The notes under the pieces were generated by a model. It worked only from the letters and a program-made list of their open reading frames with translations. It was not told where the DNA came from and ran no database searches. A stretch of DNA of 34,255 bases from Egaibacter sp046050465. Lineage in GTDB: Bacteria > Pseudomonadota > Gammaproteobacteria > Burkholderiales > Burkholderiaceae_C. The translations under genes were made by a program, and so were the position numbers. Positions 24,771 to 32,887 of this stretch are shown here, one piece after another; the first letter of the stretch is position 1; each line of letters starts with the position of its first letter. The stretch spans positions 1 to 34,255 of the forward strand of contig JBJOPS010000038.1 of assembly GCA_046050465.1 (NCBI GenBank), written 5' to 3'.

Positions 24771-25475
24771 TTACTTGATCGCGCCAAAAACCTTTTTCAG
24801 GATGGCGCTGCCAGTACCGATGGGGTCCTGGCGGATTTTCTTTTCTTCCTCGCCAATCATGAAATACAGGCCGTCCAGCGTCTTGCCGGTGACGTATTGC
24901 TGGATGTTGGCGTCTTCCTTTTTCACCAGGCCCATGCCCGCAGCCTTGCCGGCAACCTGGTTGTATTTCGCAGCCAGACCGACCTTTTCGGTAGCCTTGG
25001 TCACCACCGGCAAAAATTTCACGCCCAGTGGATCGCGGGTTTTTTCAGCAAAAAAGCCGGTAACCGACGTATCGCCGCCCACGAGAATTTTTTTCGCATC
25101 CGTCACGCTCATCGACTTGACGGCGCCTACCAGCAGGTCTTTAGCCATCGGCACAGCGGTTTCGGCCGCGCGGTTCATGGAAGTGACCAGTTCGTCCACG
25201 CGCTTGCTTTGACCCAGCGTTTTGAGCAGTTTGGCAGCGTCGTTCAGAAAACCGGGCAGTGGAATGCGAACTTTTTCGTTTCCGAGGAATCCATCTGTTT
25301 TGCCCAGCAGACCAACGGCTGCGAGCGCCCCTTTTTCGAGCGCGGTCTTGAGTCCTGAGGAGGCTTCTGCATTCGTGAGGTCACCCAGCGAGAGCGCATG
25401 CGCCTGTGCATGCGCCAGCAAGATCAATGCAGCTACCGAAGTCCCGCAAGCACCGTTAAACTGTCGACGATCCAT
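24771..25475 (-). CDS. DUF4197 domain protein, exported
   Basis: A 234-residue protein with an N-terminal signal-like segment (RRQFNGACGTSVAALILLAH, ending near AHA at 25-27). Typical DUF4197 segments are LGDLTNAEASSGLKTALEKG and the later DPLGVKFLPVVTKATEKVGL. The function is unknown; it is predicted periplasmic. AAGGG stands 8 bases before the ATG. It is the first gene of the minus-strand operon, and only 15 bp separate its start codon from that of divergent tlpA. Confidence 0.88.
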   Translation of the reverse strand: MDRRQFNGACGTSVAALILLAHAQAHALSLGDLTNAEASSGLKTALEKGALAAVGLLGKTDGFLGNEKVRIPLPGFLNDAAKLLKTLGQSKRVDELVTSMNRAAETAVPMAKDLLVGAVKSMSVTDAKKILVGGDTSVTGFFAEKTRDPLGVKFLPVVTKATEKVGLAAKYNQVAGKAAGMGLVKKEDANIQQYVTGKTLDGLYFMIGEEEKKIRQDPIGTGSAILKKVFGAIK

Positions 25476-25490
25476 GAGTAAACCCTTGAA

Positions 25491-25988
25491 ATGAAACGAA
25501 GTTTATATCTTGCAGCCGCTACCGTCGTTTTAGCAATCGGGGCTGCCACTTATATCGGGGCTGGTGCATCAGCGGCCCCACCGTCCACTTTTGTGCTGCT
25601 GGACGGCTCCACCAAAAACACGGCAGACCTGAAAGGCCGCGTGACGCTTGTGAATTTCTGGGCCACCAGCTGCGTCACTTGCGTGGCCGAAATGCCCAAA
25701 ATGATCACGACCTACAACAAATACCACGCGAAAGGTTTTGACACGCTGGCCGTGGCCATGAGTTACGACCCCCCCAGCTACGTCGTTAATTTCGCTCAAA
25801 CCCGCAAACTGCCGTTTCAGGTTGCTATCGACAACACAGGCGCCGTCGCCCAATCCTGGGGCGAAGTGAAACTGACACCCACCACCTACATCGTGAACAA
25901 GCGTGGCGACATCGTGAAACGCTACGTGGGCGAACCCGATTTCGCCGAGCTGCACGCACTGATCGAGAAATTGCTGGCCGAGGTCTGA
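25491..25988 (+). CDS. TlpA-like periplasmic thioredoxin
   Basis: A 165-residue thiol:disulfide oxidoreductase. One N-terminal membrane or signal segment (residues 3-28) precedes a thioredoxin fold. The redox motif is Cys61-Val-Thr-Cys64 in NFWATSCVTCVAEMP, and the cis-proline is in KLTPTTYIVN. It probably reduces periplasmic disulfides, perhaps in cytochrome maturation; the cytochrome c' gene lies next door but convergent. The ribosome binding site is weak. Confidence 0.92.
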   Translation: MKRSLYLAAATVVLAIGAATYIGAGASAAPPSTFVLLDGSTKNTADLKGRVTLVNFWATSCVTCVAEMPKMITTYNKYHAKGFDTLAVAMSYDPPSYVVNFAQTRKLPFQVAIDNTGAVAQSWGEVKLTPTTYIVNKRGDIVKRYVGEPDFAELHALIEKLLAEV

Positions 25989-26009
25989 TTGCTGGCGGGC
26001 ACCAACGAA

Positions 26010-26040
26010 AACGGCCAATTTCATAACGAAATTGGCCGTT
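26010..26040. terminator. Bidirectional terminator between tlpA and the cytochrome c' gene
   Basis: A perfect 13-bp inverted repeat AACGGCCAATTTC (26010-26022) and its complement (26028-26040) around a 5-base loop, 22 bp after the tlpA stop and 68 bp after the cytochrome c' stop. On the minus strand the stem runs into TTTTCG; on the plus strand it is followed by TTTGCCC. One arm belongs to repeat copy E. Confidence 0.8.
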
Positions 26041-26085
26041 TGCCCTTATAGGTTATGCGTTAGCAGCTATTAAATAGATAGCAAA
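26029..26085 (-). repeat. Dispersed short repeat, copy E
   Basis: On the minus strand it reads TTTGCTATCTATTTAATAGC, TGCTAACGCATAACCTATAA, GGGCAAACGGCCAATTT, in the same order as copies A-D but more diverged. Its GGCCAATTT end forms one arm of the terminator hairpin at 26010-26040, so the repeat seems to serve as a transcription end signal. Confidence 0.65.
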
Positions 26086-26107
26086 CTCAACGCATCCATC
26101 GCGCAGC

Positions 26108-26560
26108 TTACTCCTTGCGGAATGCGTCGTGACAAGCTTTGCAGGAACCGCCAGTAGCGCCCACAGCGGCCTTGATGCTGTCCAGGTTACCGGTCTTGGC
26201 AGCAGCGGCCAGCTTGGTCATTTCGGTTTGCGTCTTTTCGCTTGCGTCCTTGAATTTGGCAGCATCAGACCAGATTTCAGACTTGGCCTTCGTGTCGCCC
26301 TTGTCGCTACCGTCCACAAAAGCAGCCCAAGGCAGTTTGGACATGGATTCTGCGACAGCTGCGTTGTCAGCAGCCACTTTGGCATCAAAAGGAACACGCC
26401 CGTTCGCCATGGCAGCCACACGTCCGAAGTGCGCCGCCATCACAGTAAAGGCTGACTTACGGTATTTGACGGCATCTTCGGGCTTCGCAAACTGAGCAAA
26501 AGCAGGGGTAGTCAAGGTGAACGCAGTGGCGACGAGTACGAACGAGGCAATTGCTTTCAT
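26108..26560 (-). CDS. Cytochrome c' (class II c-type cytochrome)
   Basis: A 150-residue periplasmic haem protein. Signal peptide MKAIASFVLVATAFTLTTPA with a likely cut after AFA (residue 22). The mature four-helix protein ends in the haem motif CKACH (140-144), the C-terminal placement typical of cytochrome c'. Members bind nitric oxide and protect against it or act in electron transfer. It is divergent from a cytochrome b561 gene, a common pairing. Confidence 0.95.
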   Translation of the reverse strand: MKAIASFVLVATAFTLTTPAFAQFAKPEDAVKYRKSAFTVMAAHFGRVAAMANGRVPFDAKVAADNAAVAESMSKLPWAAFVDGSDKGDTKAKSEIWSDAAKFKDASEKTQTEMTKLAAAAKTGNLDSIKAAVGATGGSCKACHDAFRKE

Positions 26561-26598
26561 GGATGGTCCTTTTCCGGGTTGGGGTTGCTGACTCGGGA

Positions 26599-26612
26599 TT
26601 GAGTTTATTCAA
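26599..26612. promoter_or_regulatory. FNR/Dnr-like half-site palindrome
   Basis: TTGAGTTTATTCAA matches the FNR-type consensus TTGAT-N4-ATCAA except for the inner base of each half. It lies in the gap between divergent cytochrome c' and b561 genes, which are often controlled by oxygen or nitric oxide. Role inferred from sequence and context only. Confidence 0.35.
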
Positions 26613-26717
26613 TACTGAAAAGTTCGAGGATTTTTTCAAACTTAGGGTAAACACTGGTAATGCGAACTTTCACGAGCGGGTCAACTCGTATTGGCGTTGC
26701 GCATCAGGAAGGAATAT

Positions 26718-27395
26718 ATGTCACAAAGAGTCAGAGTCTGGGATCTGCCAACCCGTGTTTTCCATTGGGCACTGGTGCTCAGCATGATCGGACTCGTGGT
26801 AACCAGTCAAATCGGCGGCAATGCGATGCAATGGCACTTCAAGTTTGGCTACGCAGTGCTCAGTTTGCTTCTGTTTCGCATTATTTGGGGGCTGATCGGG
26901 GGACGCTGGTCACGGTTTGTCTCGTTTAGCTACCCCCCATCTGCAATTCTGGGCTATTGGCGAGGTGAAAAACGACTTGAATACAGTGTCGGACACAGCC
27001 CGGTTGCGGCAGGTTCCGTCTTCGCCATGTTGCTTGCACTGCTGGCACAAGTGGTTAGTGGATTGATGAGTGACGACCAAATTGCCGCGGCTGGCCCAAT
27101 GACTCAATATGTGTCGGGGGCTATCGTCAGTTTGTCCACCGGGTATCACAAAGAGGTGGGCAAGTTCATTCTCATTGCGCTGGTGCTGCTGCATCTGGCT
27201 GCGATCGGTTTTTACTTTTTCAAGAAGAAAGTCAATCTGGTTTCACCCATGATCCATGGCGACAAAACCCTTCCTGCCAACATTTCACCTTCCCGCGATG
27301 ACGCAGGTTCGCGCTTGCTCGCTGCGGTGGTGTTCGGAGTTTGTGCTGGCGCTGTTTGGTGGATGCTGCGACTGGCCGGGCCTGCTTCAGGGTAA
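26718..27395 (+). CDS. Cytochrome b561 family membrane protein
   Basis: A 225-residue b-type cytochrome with four core hydrophobic helices and a further C-terminal one. VWDLPTRVFHWAL at the start places His16 in helix 1; further candidate haem ligands are His40, His144 (GYHKEVGKF) and His159 (LLHLAA). It likely passes electrons from the quinol pool to a periplasmic acceptor, possibly the neighbouring cytochrome c'. The ATG at 26718 follows AGGAAGGA and is chosen over an upstream in-frame alternative at 26691. Confidence 0.93.
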   Translation: MSQRVRVWDLPTRVFHWALVLSMIGLVVTSQIGGNAMQWHFKFGYAVLSLLLFRIIWGLIGGRWSRFVSFSYPPSAILGYWRGEKRLEYSVGHSPVAAGSVFAMLLALLAQVVSGLMSDDQIAAAGPMTQYVSGAIVSLSTGYHKEVGKFILIALVLLHLAAIGFYFFKKKVNLVSPMIHGDKTLPANISPSRDDAGSRLLAAVVFGVCAGAVWWMLRLAGPASG

Positions 27396-27455
27396 ATATT
27401 GCGACCATCGCAAGCGGCTAAACTTCACAGCCTGTCTGTCCATGCCTGAAACCAG

Positions 27456-27944
27456 ATGCAACGCCTGCCAATTGAAATCATCACGCCTATTGGACTGCAG
27501 GCGCTCGATGCCACCCGTATGTTATTTCGCGAATATGCACAAGCGCTGGGCATCGATCTCTGTTTTCAAGGGTTTGAAAGCGAGCTGGACACGCTACCAG
27601 GCCACTATGCAGAGCCAGATGGACTGCTACTGCTTGCACTCGTGAATGGCACACCAGCCGGCTGCTGCGCACTTAGGCAGTTGCCTGAGGCAGGCTATGC
27701 CAATGCTTGTGAAATGAAGCGCCTGTATGTGCGACCGATGTTTCGTAGGCTGGGTTTGGGACGCCATCTGGCAGAGGCCATCATGGATGGCGCCCGGCTA
27801 AAGGGGTATGACCGTGTGCTGCTCGATACCCTGGACGAAATGGAAACGGCTCGTGCCTTGTATGATGAGTTAGGGTTTGTTGAAGTGCCGCCTTATTATC
27901 ATAACCCTATCCCCGGAGCACACTATCTGGAGGCGAAGTTGTAA
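27456..27944 (+). CDS. GNAT family N-acetyltransferase
   Basis: A 162-residue acetyltransferase. The acetyl-CoA loop is RRLGLG (97-102) after the beta strand EMKRLYVRPMF, and the C-terminal ARALYDELGFVEVPPYYHNP is typical of the fold. The substrate is unknown. It starts 60 bp after the cytochrome b561 gene and may share its transcript; it converges on the peroxiredoxin gene with 48 bp between. Confidence 0.9.
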   Translation: MQRLPIEIITPIGLQALDATRMLFREYAQALGIDLCFQGFESELDTLPGHYAEPDGLLLLALVNGTPAGCCALRQLPEAGYANACEMKRLYVRPMFRRLGLGRHLAEAIMDGARLKGYDRVLLDTLDEMETARALYDELGFVEVPPYYHNPIPGAHYLEAKL

Positions 27945-27992
27945 GCGAGATTTGACGACATGCCGCCTAAATCCCGCAACAAGTCACAAAAT

Positions 27993-28499
27993 TCACGCCA
28001 CGACTTGGGCCAGCAAAGTTGCAGCGTCACTTACTTCAAATTTGCCAGGCCCCTCAATGTTGAGCGACGCGACCTTGCCGTCCCTCACCAGCATCGAGTA
28101 GCGGTTGCTGCGCAGTCCCAAACCTTTGCCGTGCAGGTCCAATGTCAGTCCAACAGCCTTGGTAAAGGCAGCATCGCCATCGCCAAGCATACGAACTTTG
28201 CCCGCAGTTTTCTGATCACGCGCCCAGGCACCCATTACAAATGCATCATTCACGCTGACGCACCAGATCTCATCAACACCAAGCGCCTTGAATTTGTCGA
28301 ATTCCTGCACGTATCCGGGCACATGTTTGGCAGAGCAGGTGGGGGTAAAGGCGCCAGGCAGTGCAAAAAGGGCGATCGTTTTACCCGCAGTAGCTTTGAC
28401 GGTATCAATCGGATTGGGGCCGATGCTACAGCCTTCACTTTCAACCTCCGAGAACTCCATCAGGGTTGCCGCCGGGAGGGTATCGCCTACTTTGATCAT
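27993..28499 (-). CDS. Peroxiredoxin, Prx5 family
   Basis: A 168-residue thiol peroxidase. The peroxidatic Cys55 is in LPGAFTPTCSAKHVPGY, the Prx5 signature; Cys24 and Cys80 are further cysteines and one may be resolving. The ATG at 28499 has TGGAG 7 bases upstream; the longer open frame to 28571 has no family similarity. It lies just after the terminator of the ribosomal operon, in the same direction, so it probably has its own promoter or relies on read-through. Confidence 0.94.
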   Translation of the reverse strand: MIKVGDTLPAATLMEFSEVESEGCSIGPNPIDTVKATAGKTIALFALPGAFTPTCSAKHVPGYVQEFDKFKALGVDEIWCVSVNDAFVMGAWARDQKTAGKVRMLGDGDAAFTKAVGLTLDLHGKGLGLRSNRYSMLVRDGKVASLNIEGPGKFEVSDAATLLAQVVA

Positions 28500-28556
28500 G
28501 TGGAACTCCAAAAATATACTGTGAAAATGAGGGGCATTGAAAATAAGCCCGGAAAT

Positions 28557-28585
28557 GAAAACGACCCACATTGTGGGCCGTTTTC
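28557..28585 (-). terminator. Terminator after rpsQ
   Basis: GAAAACGACCCAC (28557-28569) and GTGGGCCGTTTTC (28573-28585) form a 13-bp stem with one mismatch and a 3-base loop, 31 bases after the rpsQ stop. On the transcribed strand the stem ends in CGTTTTC. It closes the S10 operon, and the spc genes (rplN onward) do not follow. Confidence 0.75.
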
Positions 28586-28615
28586 GATGCGCCTGCAGGC
28601 GATGTCAATGAAGAC

Positions 28616-28885
28616 TTAAACTGCAGCGGCTTTTTCAACCAGACGGGTGGCAACCCAGTTCTTGGTCTTGGAAATCGGACGGCTTTCCGTGATTTCGATG
28701 ACATCACCCAGTTTGTACTCGCCCTTTTCGTCATGGGCGTGGTATTTGCTGGATTTACCGACGATCTTGCCGTAGAGCTCGTGTTTCACACGCCGCTCAA
28801 TCAGCACGGTCACAGTCTTGGCACGCTTGTCGCTGACCACCTTGCCAACCAAGGTGCGCTTGAGGGATTTTTTAGCTTCCGTCAT
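28616..28885 (-). CDS. rpsQ: 30S ribosomal protein S17
   Basis: Primary 16S rRNA-binding protein, 89 residues, with the family stretch RTLVGKVVSDKRAKTVTVLI and the OB-fold. It is the last gene of the S10 operon here, 10 bp after rpmC, and is followed by a terminator. Confidence 0.97.
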   Translation of the reverse strand: MTEAKKSLKRTLVGKVVSDKRAKTVTVLIERRVKHELYGKIVGKSSKYHAHDEKGEYKLGDVIEITESRPISKTKNWVATRLVEKAAAV

Positions 28886-28895
28886 TTATCGCTCC

Positions 28896-29102
28896 TTATT
28901 TGGCGGATTTTTCAGCGCTTTGCTTCTCGACAAGAATGGTCTTGGCGCGGGCAATGTCGCGGCGCGTGGAGCGCAGCGTAGCGGTGTTGTTGAGTTGTTG
29001 CGTGGCTTTTTGCATACGCAGGCCAAAGTGGGCTTTCTGGAGCGCTTTGACTTCCGCTTGCACACCGGCAACGTCTTTTTGGCGCAGTTCAGCAGCTTTC
29101 AT
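28896..29102 (-). CDS. rpmC: 50S ribosomal protein L29
   Basis: A 68-residue two-helix protein next to the peptide exit tunnel, starting MKAAELRQKD. The ATG at 29102 has AGGAG 9 bases upstream; the in-frame TTG at 29129 inside rplP is rejected. It lies 16 bp after rplP. Confidence 0.96.
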   Translation of the reverse strand: MKAAELRQKDVAGVQAEVKALQKAHFGLRMQKATQQLNNTATLRSTRRDIARAKTILVEKQSAEKSAK

Positions 29103-29118
29103 TTCTTTCTTCTCCTGA

Positions 29119-29535
29119 TTACTGGCCAATCATGCGAGCCACAAACGTGGTGCGCAGGGGCAGCTTGGCAGCTGCCAGGCGAAACGCTTCACGTGCAAGC
29201 TCTTCGGGAACACCGACGATCTCGTACAGAACCTTGCCCGGCTGGATTTCAGCCACGTAATATTCCGGATTACCTTTACCGTTACCCATGCGAACCTCTG
29301 CGGGTTTCTGGGAAATTGGCTTGTCCGGAAAAATCCGGATCCAGATACGGCCACCACGCTTCACGTGACGGGAAATTGCACGACGTGCAGATTCAATTTG
29401 ACGGGCCGTCAGACGACCCCGATCGGTGGACTTCAGACCAAAATCACCGAACGCCACCGTGTTGCCACGGGTAGCGACGCCAGTGTTACGGCCTTTTTGC
29501 TCCTTGCGATACTTTCTACGAGCTGGTTGCAGCAT
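29119..29535 (-). CDS. rplP: 50S ribosomal protein L16
   Basis: A 138-residue protein at the A-site and central protuberance, with MLQPARRKYRKEQKGRNTG at the start and the conserved GNGKGNPEYYVAEIQPGKVL. Its position between rpsC and rpmC is standard. Confidence 0.98.
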   Translation of the reverse strand: MLQPARRKYRKEQKGRNTGVATRGNTVAFGDFGLKSTDRGRLTARQIESARRAISRHVKRGGRIWIRIFPDKPISQKPAEVRMGNGKGNPEYYVAEIQPGKVLYEIVGVPEELAREAFRLAAAKLPLRTTFVARMIGQ

Positions 29536-29561
29536 TTTATTTCTCCGTGTTTCTCAACCGA

Positions 29562-30470
29562 TTACTCGGTCTTGGCACCGTCAGCTGCTGCAGCTGGCGC
29601 GGCTACCTTGCGGACGCGCTTAACGGCGGTTTTCGGGGTATCAGCTCCGGCGGCTTCCGCCGGTTTGTCGCTGCCATCGGCCGGGGCGGCATTGCCACCC
29701 GCTGGACGACGTGCAGCACGTGCGGGTGGACGATCACCTTGAGGACGGTCACCCCCGGGACGGCCAGGGCCATCACGACGCGGGCCGCGGGGGCGGCGCT
29801 CGTCGTCCGGACGCGGTGTTTCCACTGCCGGCAGATCATTGCGACCCAGGGTATCACCCTTGTAGACCCAAACCTTCACGCCAATCACACCATAGGTGGT
29901 TTTGGCTTCGGACGTACCGTAATCGATGTCAGCACGCAGGGTGTGAAGTGGCACGCGGCCTTCGCGGTACCACTCACAACGTGCGATTTCAATACCGTTG
30001 AGGCGACCGGACGACATGATCTTGATGCCCAAGGCACCCAGACGCATGGCGTTTTGCATGGCACGCTTCATTGCCCGGCGAAACATGATGCGCTTCTCAA
30101 GCTGCTGGGTAATGCTGTCTGCAATGAGCTTGGCATCAATTTCAGGCTTGCGAACTTCTTCGATGTTTACGGCAACAGGTACACCCAGCTGTTTACCGAG
30201 ATCGCGCTTCAAGTTTTCGATATCTTCGCCCTTTTTACCTATCACAACGCCTGGGCGAGCGGAGAAAATCGTGATTCGTGCATTTTTGGCTGGACGCTCG
30301 ATCAAAATACGTGATACCGAAGCACTTTTCAGTTTGGTTTTGAGATATTCACGCACCTTGATATCTTCGGCCAGCATACCCGCGAAGTCACGATCATTGG
30401 CATACCAGCGAGAGGACCAGTTGCGACTGATCGACAGGCGAAAGCCGGTTGGGTTTATCTTTTGTCCCAT
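29562..30470 (-). CDS. rpsC: 30S ribosomal protein S3 with long disordered tail
   Basis: mRNA-entry protein with KH domain: VVIGKKGEDIENLKRDLGK is the GxxG-containing loop. With the ATG at 30470 (MGQKINPTGFRL) it has 302 residues, about 70 more than E. coli S3. The extra C-terminal part, from about residue 215, is a low-complexity tail rich in Arg, Pro, Gly and Ala (RRPRGPRRDGPGRPGGDRP, then an Ala-rich end). The core is intact. Confidence 0.97.
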   Translation of the reverse strand: MGQKINPTGFRLSISRNWSSRWYANDRDFAGMLAEDIKVREYLKTKLKSASVSRILIERPAKNARITIFSARPGVVIGKKGEDIENLKRDLGKQLGVPVAVNIEEVRKPEIDAKLIADSITQQLEKRIMFRRAMKRAMQNAMRLGALGIKIMSSGRLNGIEIARCEWYREGRVPLHTLRADIDYGTSEAKTTYGVIGVKVWVYKGDTLGRNDLPAVETPRPDDERRPRGPRRDGPGRPGGDRPQGDRPPARAARRPAGGNAAPADGSDKPAEAAGADTPKTAVKRVRKVAAPAAAADGAKTE

Positions 30471-30486
30471 AGTTTCCGGTCCTCTT

Positions 30487-30816
30487 TCAGTTACCAACCG
30501 TCACGTACACATGGCACGTGGGTTTGCGGATTTGGTTGCCACGGCCTTTTGCGCGGGCCGTGAAACGCCGCAACGAGGCACCTTGTTCGACATAAATGGT
30601 TTTCACCTTGAGTTCGTCGATATCAGCACCATCGTTGTGCTCGGCATTGGCGATGGCCGACTCCAGAACTTTCTTGATGATCACGGCAGCTTTCTTTTGC
30701 GTGAACTGCAGGATGTTCAGGGCTTGGTCAATTTTTTTGCCGCGAATCATATCCGCGACCAAGCGACCTTTGTCTACCGACAAACGGACGCCACGAAGGG
30801 TTGCACGTGTTTCCAT
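30487..30816 (-). CDS. rplV: 50S ribosomal protein L22
   Basis: A 109-residue exit-tunnel protein (METRATLRGVRLSVDKGRLV). The ATG at 30816 has an ideal AAGGAGGTG site; a GTG two codons upstream would sit on that site and is rejected. The beta-hairpin that lines the tunnel is present (YVEQGASLRRFTARAKGRG). Confidence 0.97.
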   Translation of the reverse strand: METRATLRGVRLSVDKGRLVADMIRGKKIDQALNILQFTQKKAAVIIKKVLESAIANAEHNDGADIDELKVKTIYVEQGASLRRFTARAKGRGNQIRKPTCHVYVTVGN

Positions 30817-30826
30817 GGTCACCTCC

Positions 30827-31105
30827 TTATTTCTTTACGACTTTTTTGTCAGCAGGATGGCCCTTGAAAGTACGGGTGAGTGCGAACTCGCCCAACTTAT
30901 GCCCTACCATTTGATCGGTGATATAGACGGGTATGTGCTGCTTGCCGTTATGCACGGCAATAGTCAAGCCGATGAACTCGGGCAGGATCATGGAACGGCG
31001 CGACCAGGTCTTGATCGGCTTTTTGTCCTTGGTGGTAACGGCTTTGTCAGCCTTGGCTACCAGGTGATGATCAACGAATGGACCTTTTTTGAGAGAGCGA
31101 GTCAT
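30827..31105 (-). CDS. rpsS: 30S ribosomal protein S19
   Basis: A 92-residue 30S head protein (MTRSLKKGPFVDHHL at the start; HKLGEFALTRTFKGHPADKK at the end). Full family length, 10 bp before rplV. Confidence 0.98.
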   Translation of the reverse strand: MTRSLKKGPFVDHHLVAKADKAVTTKDKKPIKTWSRRSMILPEFIGLTIAVHNGKQHIPVYITDQMVGHKLGEFALTRTFKGHPADKKVVKK

Positions 31106-31116
31106 TTACGTTCCCC

Positions 31117-31941
31117 TTACTTCTTGCGACGCGACACGATCATGACCTGCGTGCGCTTGTTGTTACGGGTACGGTAACCCTTGGTCAGATTACCCCAAGG
31201 ATCGACTGGGTGACGGCCTTCACCGGTCTTGCCCTCGCCACCACCGTGCGGGTGATCAACCGGGTTCATCACAACACCACGAACGGTTGGGCGAATACCC
31301 ATCCAGCGCTTCACGCCGGCTTTGCCCAAACGGCGCAGGCTGTGCTCTTCATTGGCGACCTGCCCAATAGTGGCACGACAGTCGATGTGAATCTTGCGGA
31401 CTTCACCGGAGCGCATACGAACCTGAGCGTAAGTACCTTCACGCGCCAGCAGCGTTGCTGATGCACCAGCCGAACGCACTACCTGTGCGCCTTTGCCGAC
31501 CTGCAACTCGATGCAGTGAATGATGGAACCCACGGGAATGTTGCGAATCGGCAAAGTATTACCCACACGGATTGGCGCCTCAGCGCCATTCAGGATGGTT
31601 GCACCGACTTCCAGACCGCGCGGCGCGATGATGTAGCGACGCTCACCGTCGGCGTAACACACCAGAGCGATGTGCGCTGAACGGTTGGGATCGTACTCAA
31701 TGCGCTCGACTTTGGCCGCAATGGCATCTTTGTTACGCACAAAGTCAACCACACGATAATGATGCTTGTGACCACCGCCCTTGTGGCGGGTTGTGATGTG
31801 ACCATTGTTATTGCGACCGGCATGCTGAAACTGGGGCTCCAGCAACGGCGCAAAAGGCTCACCCTTGTACAGATGGTCACGCGAAATCTTCACCACGCCA
31901 CGACGGCCTGGTGAGGTTGGTTTCATTTTGATAACAGCCAT
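31117..31941 (-). CDS. rplB: 50S ribosomal protein L2
   Basis: A 274-residue 23S rRNA-binding protein needed for peptidyl transfer. The conserved MNPVDHPHGGGEGKTGEGRH, containing the key His, is present. It starts 2 bp after rplW. Confidence 0.98.
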   Translation of the reverse strand: MAVIKMKPTSPGRRGVVKISRDHLYKGEPFAPLLEPQFQHAGRNNNGHITTRHKGGGHKHHYRVVDFVRNKDAIAAKVERIEYDPNRSAHIALVCYADGERRYIIAPRGLEVGATILNGAEAPIRVGNTLPIRNIPVGSIIHCIELQVGKGAQVVRSAGASATLLAREGTYAQVRMRSGEVRKIHIDCRATIGQVANEEHSLRRLGKAGVKRWMGIRPTVRGVVMNPVDHPHGGGEGKTGEGRHPVDPWGNLTKGYRTRNNKRTQVMIVSRRKK

Positions 31942-31943
31942 GA

Positions 31944-32270
31944 TTACGCAGCCTCCCCACCGAGGTTCAGCTCTTGACCAGGCTTCAGCGTCACATAGGC
32001 TTTGCGAACGTTGTCGCGACGACCAGTGGACTTGCCAAAACGCTTGGTCTTGCCTTTGATGTTGACAACCGAGACGCCCTTGACTTCAACCTTGAACATC
32101 AATTCCACAGCAGCCTTGATTTCATACTTGGTTGCGTCTTGCAGCACCTTGAAGGTCACCGAATTGCTCTTGTCCGCAATCATTGTGGCTTTTTCAGACA
32201 CGATGGGAGCGACCAGAACCTGCATCAGACGGCCTTCTTCAAACTTGCACAGATTGGGACCGTGGCTCAT
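31944..32270 (-). CDS. rplW: 50S ribosomal protein L23
   Basis: A 108-residue exit-site protein that docks trigger factor and SRP. The core starts at VLVAPIVSEKATMIADKSNS. The ATG at 32270 overlaps the rplD stop (ATGA), giving an N-terminal extension of about 15 residues; an internal ATG at MQVLVAP is the alternative. Confidence 0.95.
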   Translation of the reverse strand: MSHGPNLCKFEEGRLMQVLVAPIVSEKATMIADKSNSVTFKVLQDATKYEIKAAVELMFKVEVKGVSVVNIKGKTKRFGKSTGRRDNVRKAYVTLKPGQELNLGGEAA

Positions 32271-32887
32271 GCGAACATCTCCTTGAGTTTGTCCATGGCA
32301 GCCTTGGTAACCAAAACCTTACGGTAGTGCACCAGCGACACCGGATCGGCGTAACGGGGCTCAACTACCAGGATGTTCACCAGGTTGCGTGAAGCCAGGT
32401 ACAGGTTTTCGTCGACCTCGTCGGCAATCACCAGCACGGATTCCAGATTCATGGCCTTGAACTTGGCGGCCAGCGGTTTGGTTTTAGGGGAGTCCACCTT
32501 GATGGAATCAACCACAGCCAGACGGCCTTCGCGCGCCAGTTGCGAGAAGATGGATGCCATACCGGCACGGTACATCTTCTTGTTGATTTTCTGAGTGAAA
32601 TTTTCGTCAGGCATGTTCGGGAAAATCCGGCCACCTCCACGCCACAGTGGCGAGGACGTCATACCGGCACGGGCGCGGCCCGTTCCCTTTTGCTTGAATG
32701 GCTTCTTGGTCGAGTGTTTGACCTGCTCGCGATCTTTCTGGGCACGGGTGCCCTGACGCGCGTTGGCCTGGAAAGCGACCACAATCTGGTGGACCAGATC
32801 TTCATTGTATTCACGACCAAATACAGTCTCCGGCACCTCGAATTTCGAAGTCGCCTGACCCTGGTCATTCAGGAGTTCGAGCTGCAT
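32267..32887 (-). CDS. rplD: 50S ribosomal protein L4
   Basis: A 206-residue protein with the tunnel loop KPFKQKGTGRARAGMTSSPL. In E. coli L4 represses its own operon by binding the S10 leader. Its start shares one base with the rplC stop (TGATG), and its stop overlaps rplW. Confidence 0.98.
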   Translation of the reverse strand: MQLELLNDQGQATSKFEVPETVFGREYNEDLVHQIVVAFQANARQGTRAQKDREQVKHSTKKPFKQKGTGRARAGMTSSPLWRGGGRIFPNMPDENFTQKINKKMYRAGMASIFSQLAREGRLAVVDSIKVDSPKTKPLAAKFKAMNLESVLVIADEVDENLYLASRNLVNILVVEPRYADPVSLVHYRKVLVTKAAMDKLKEMFA

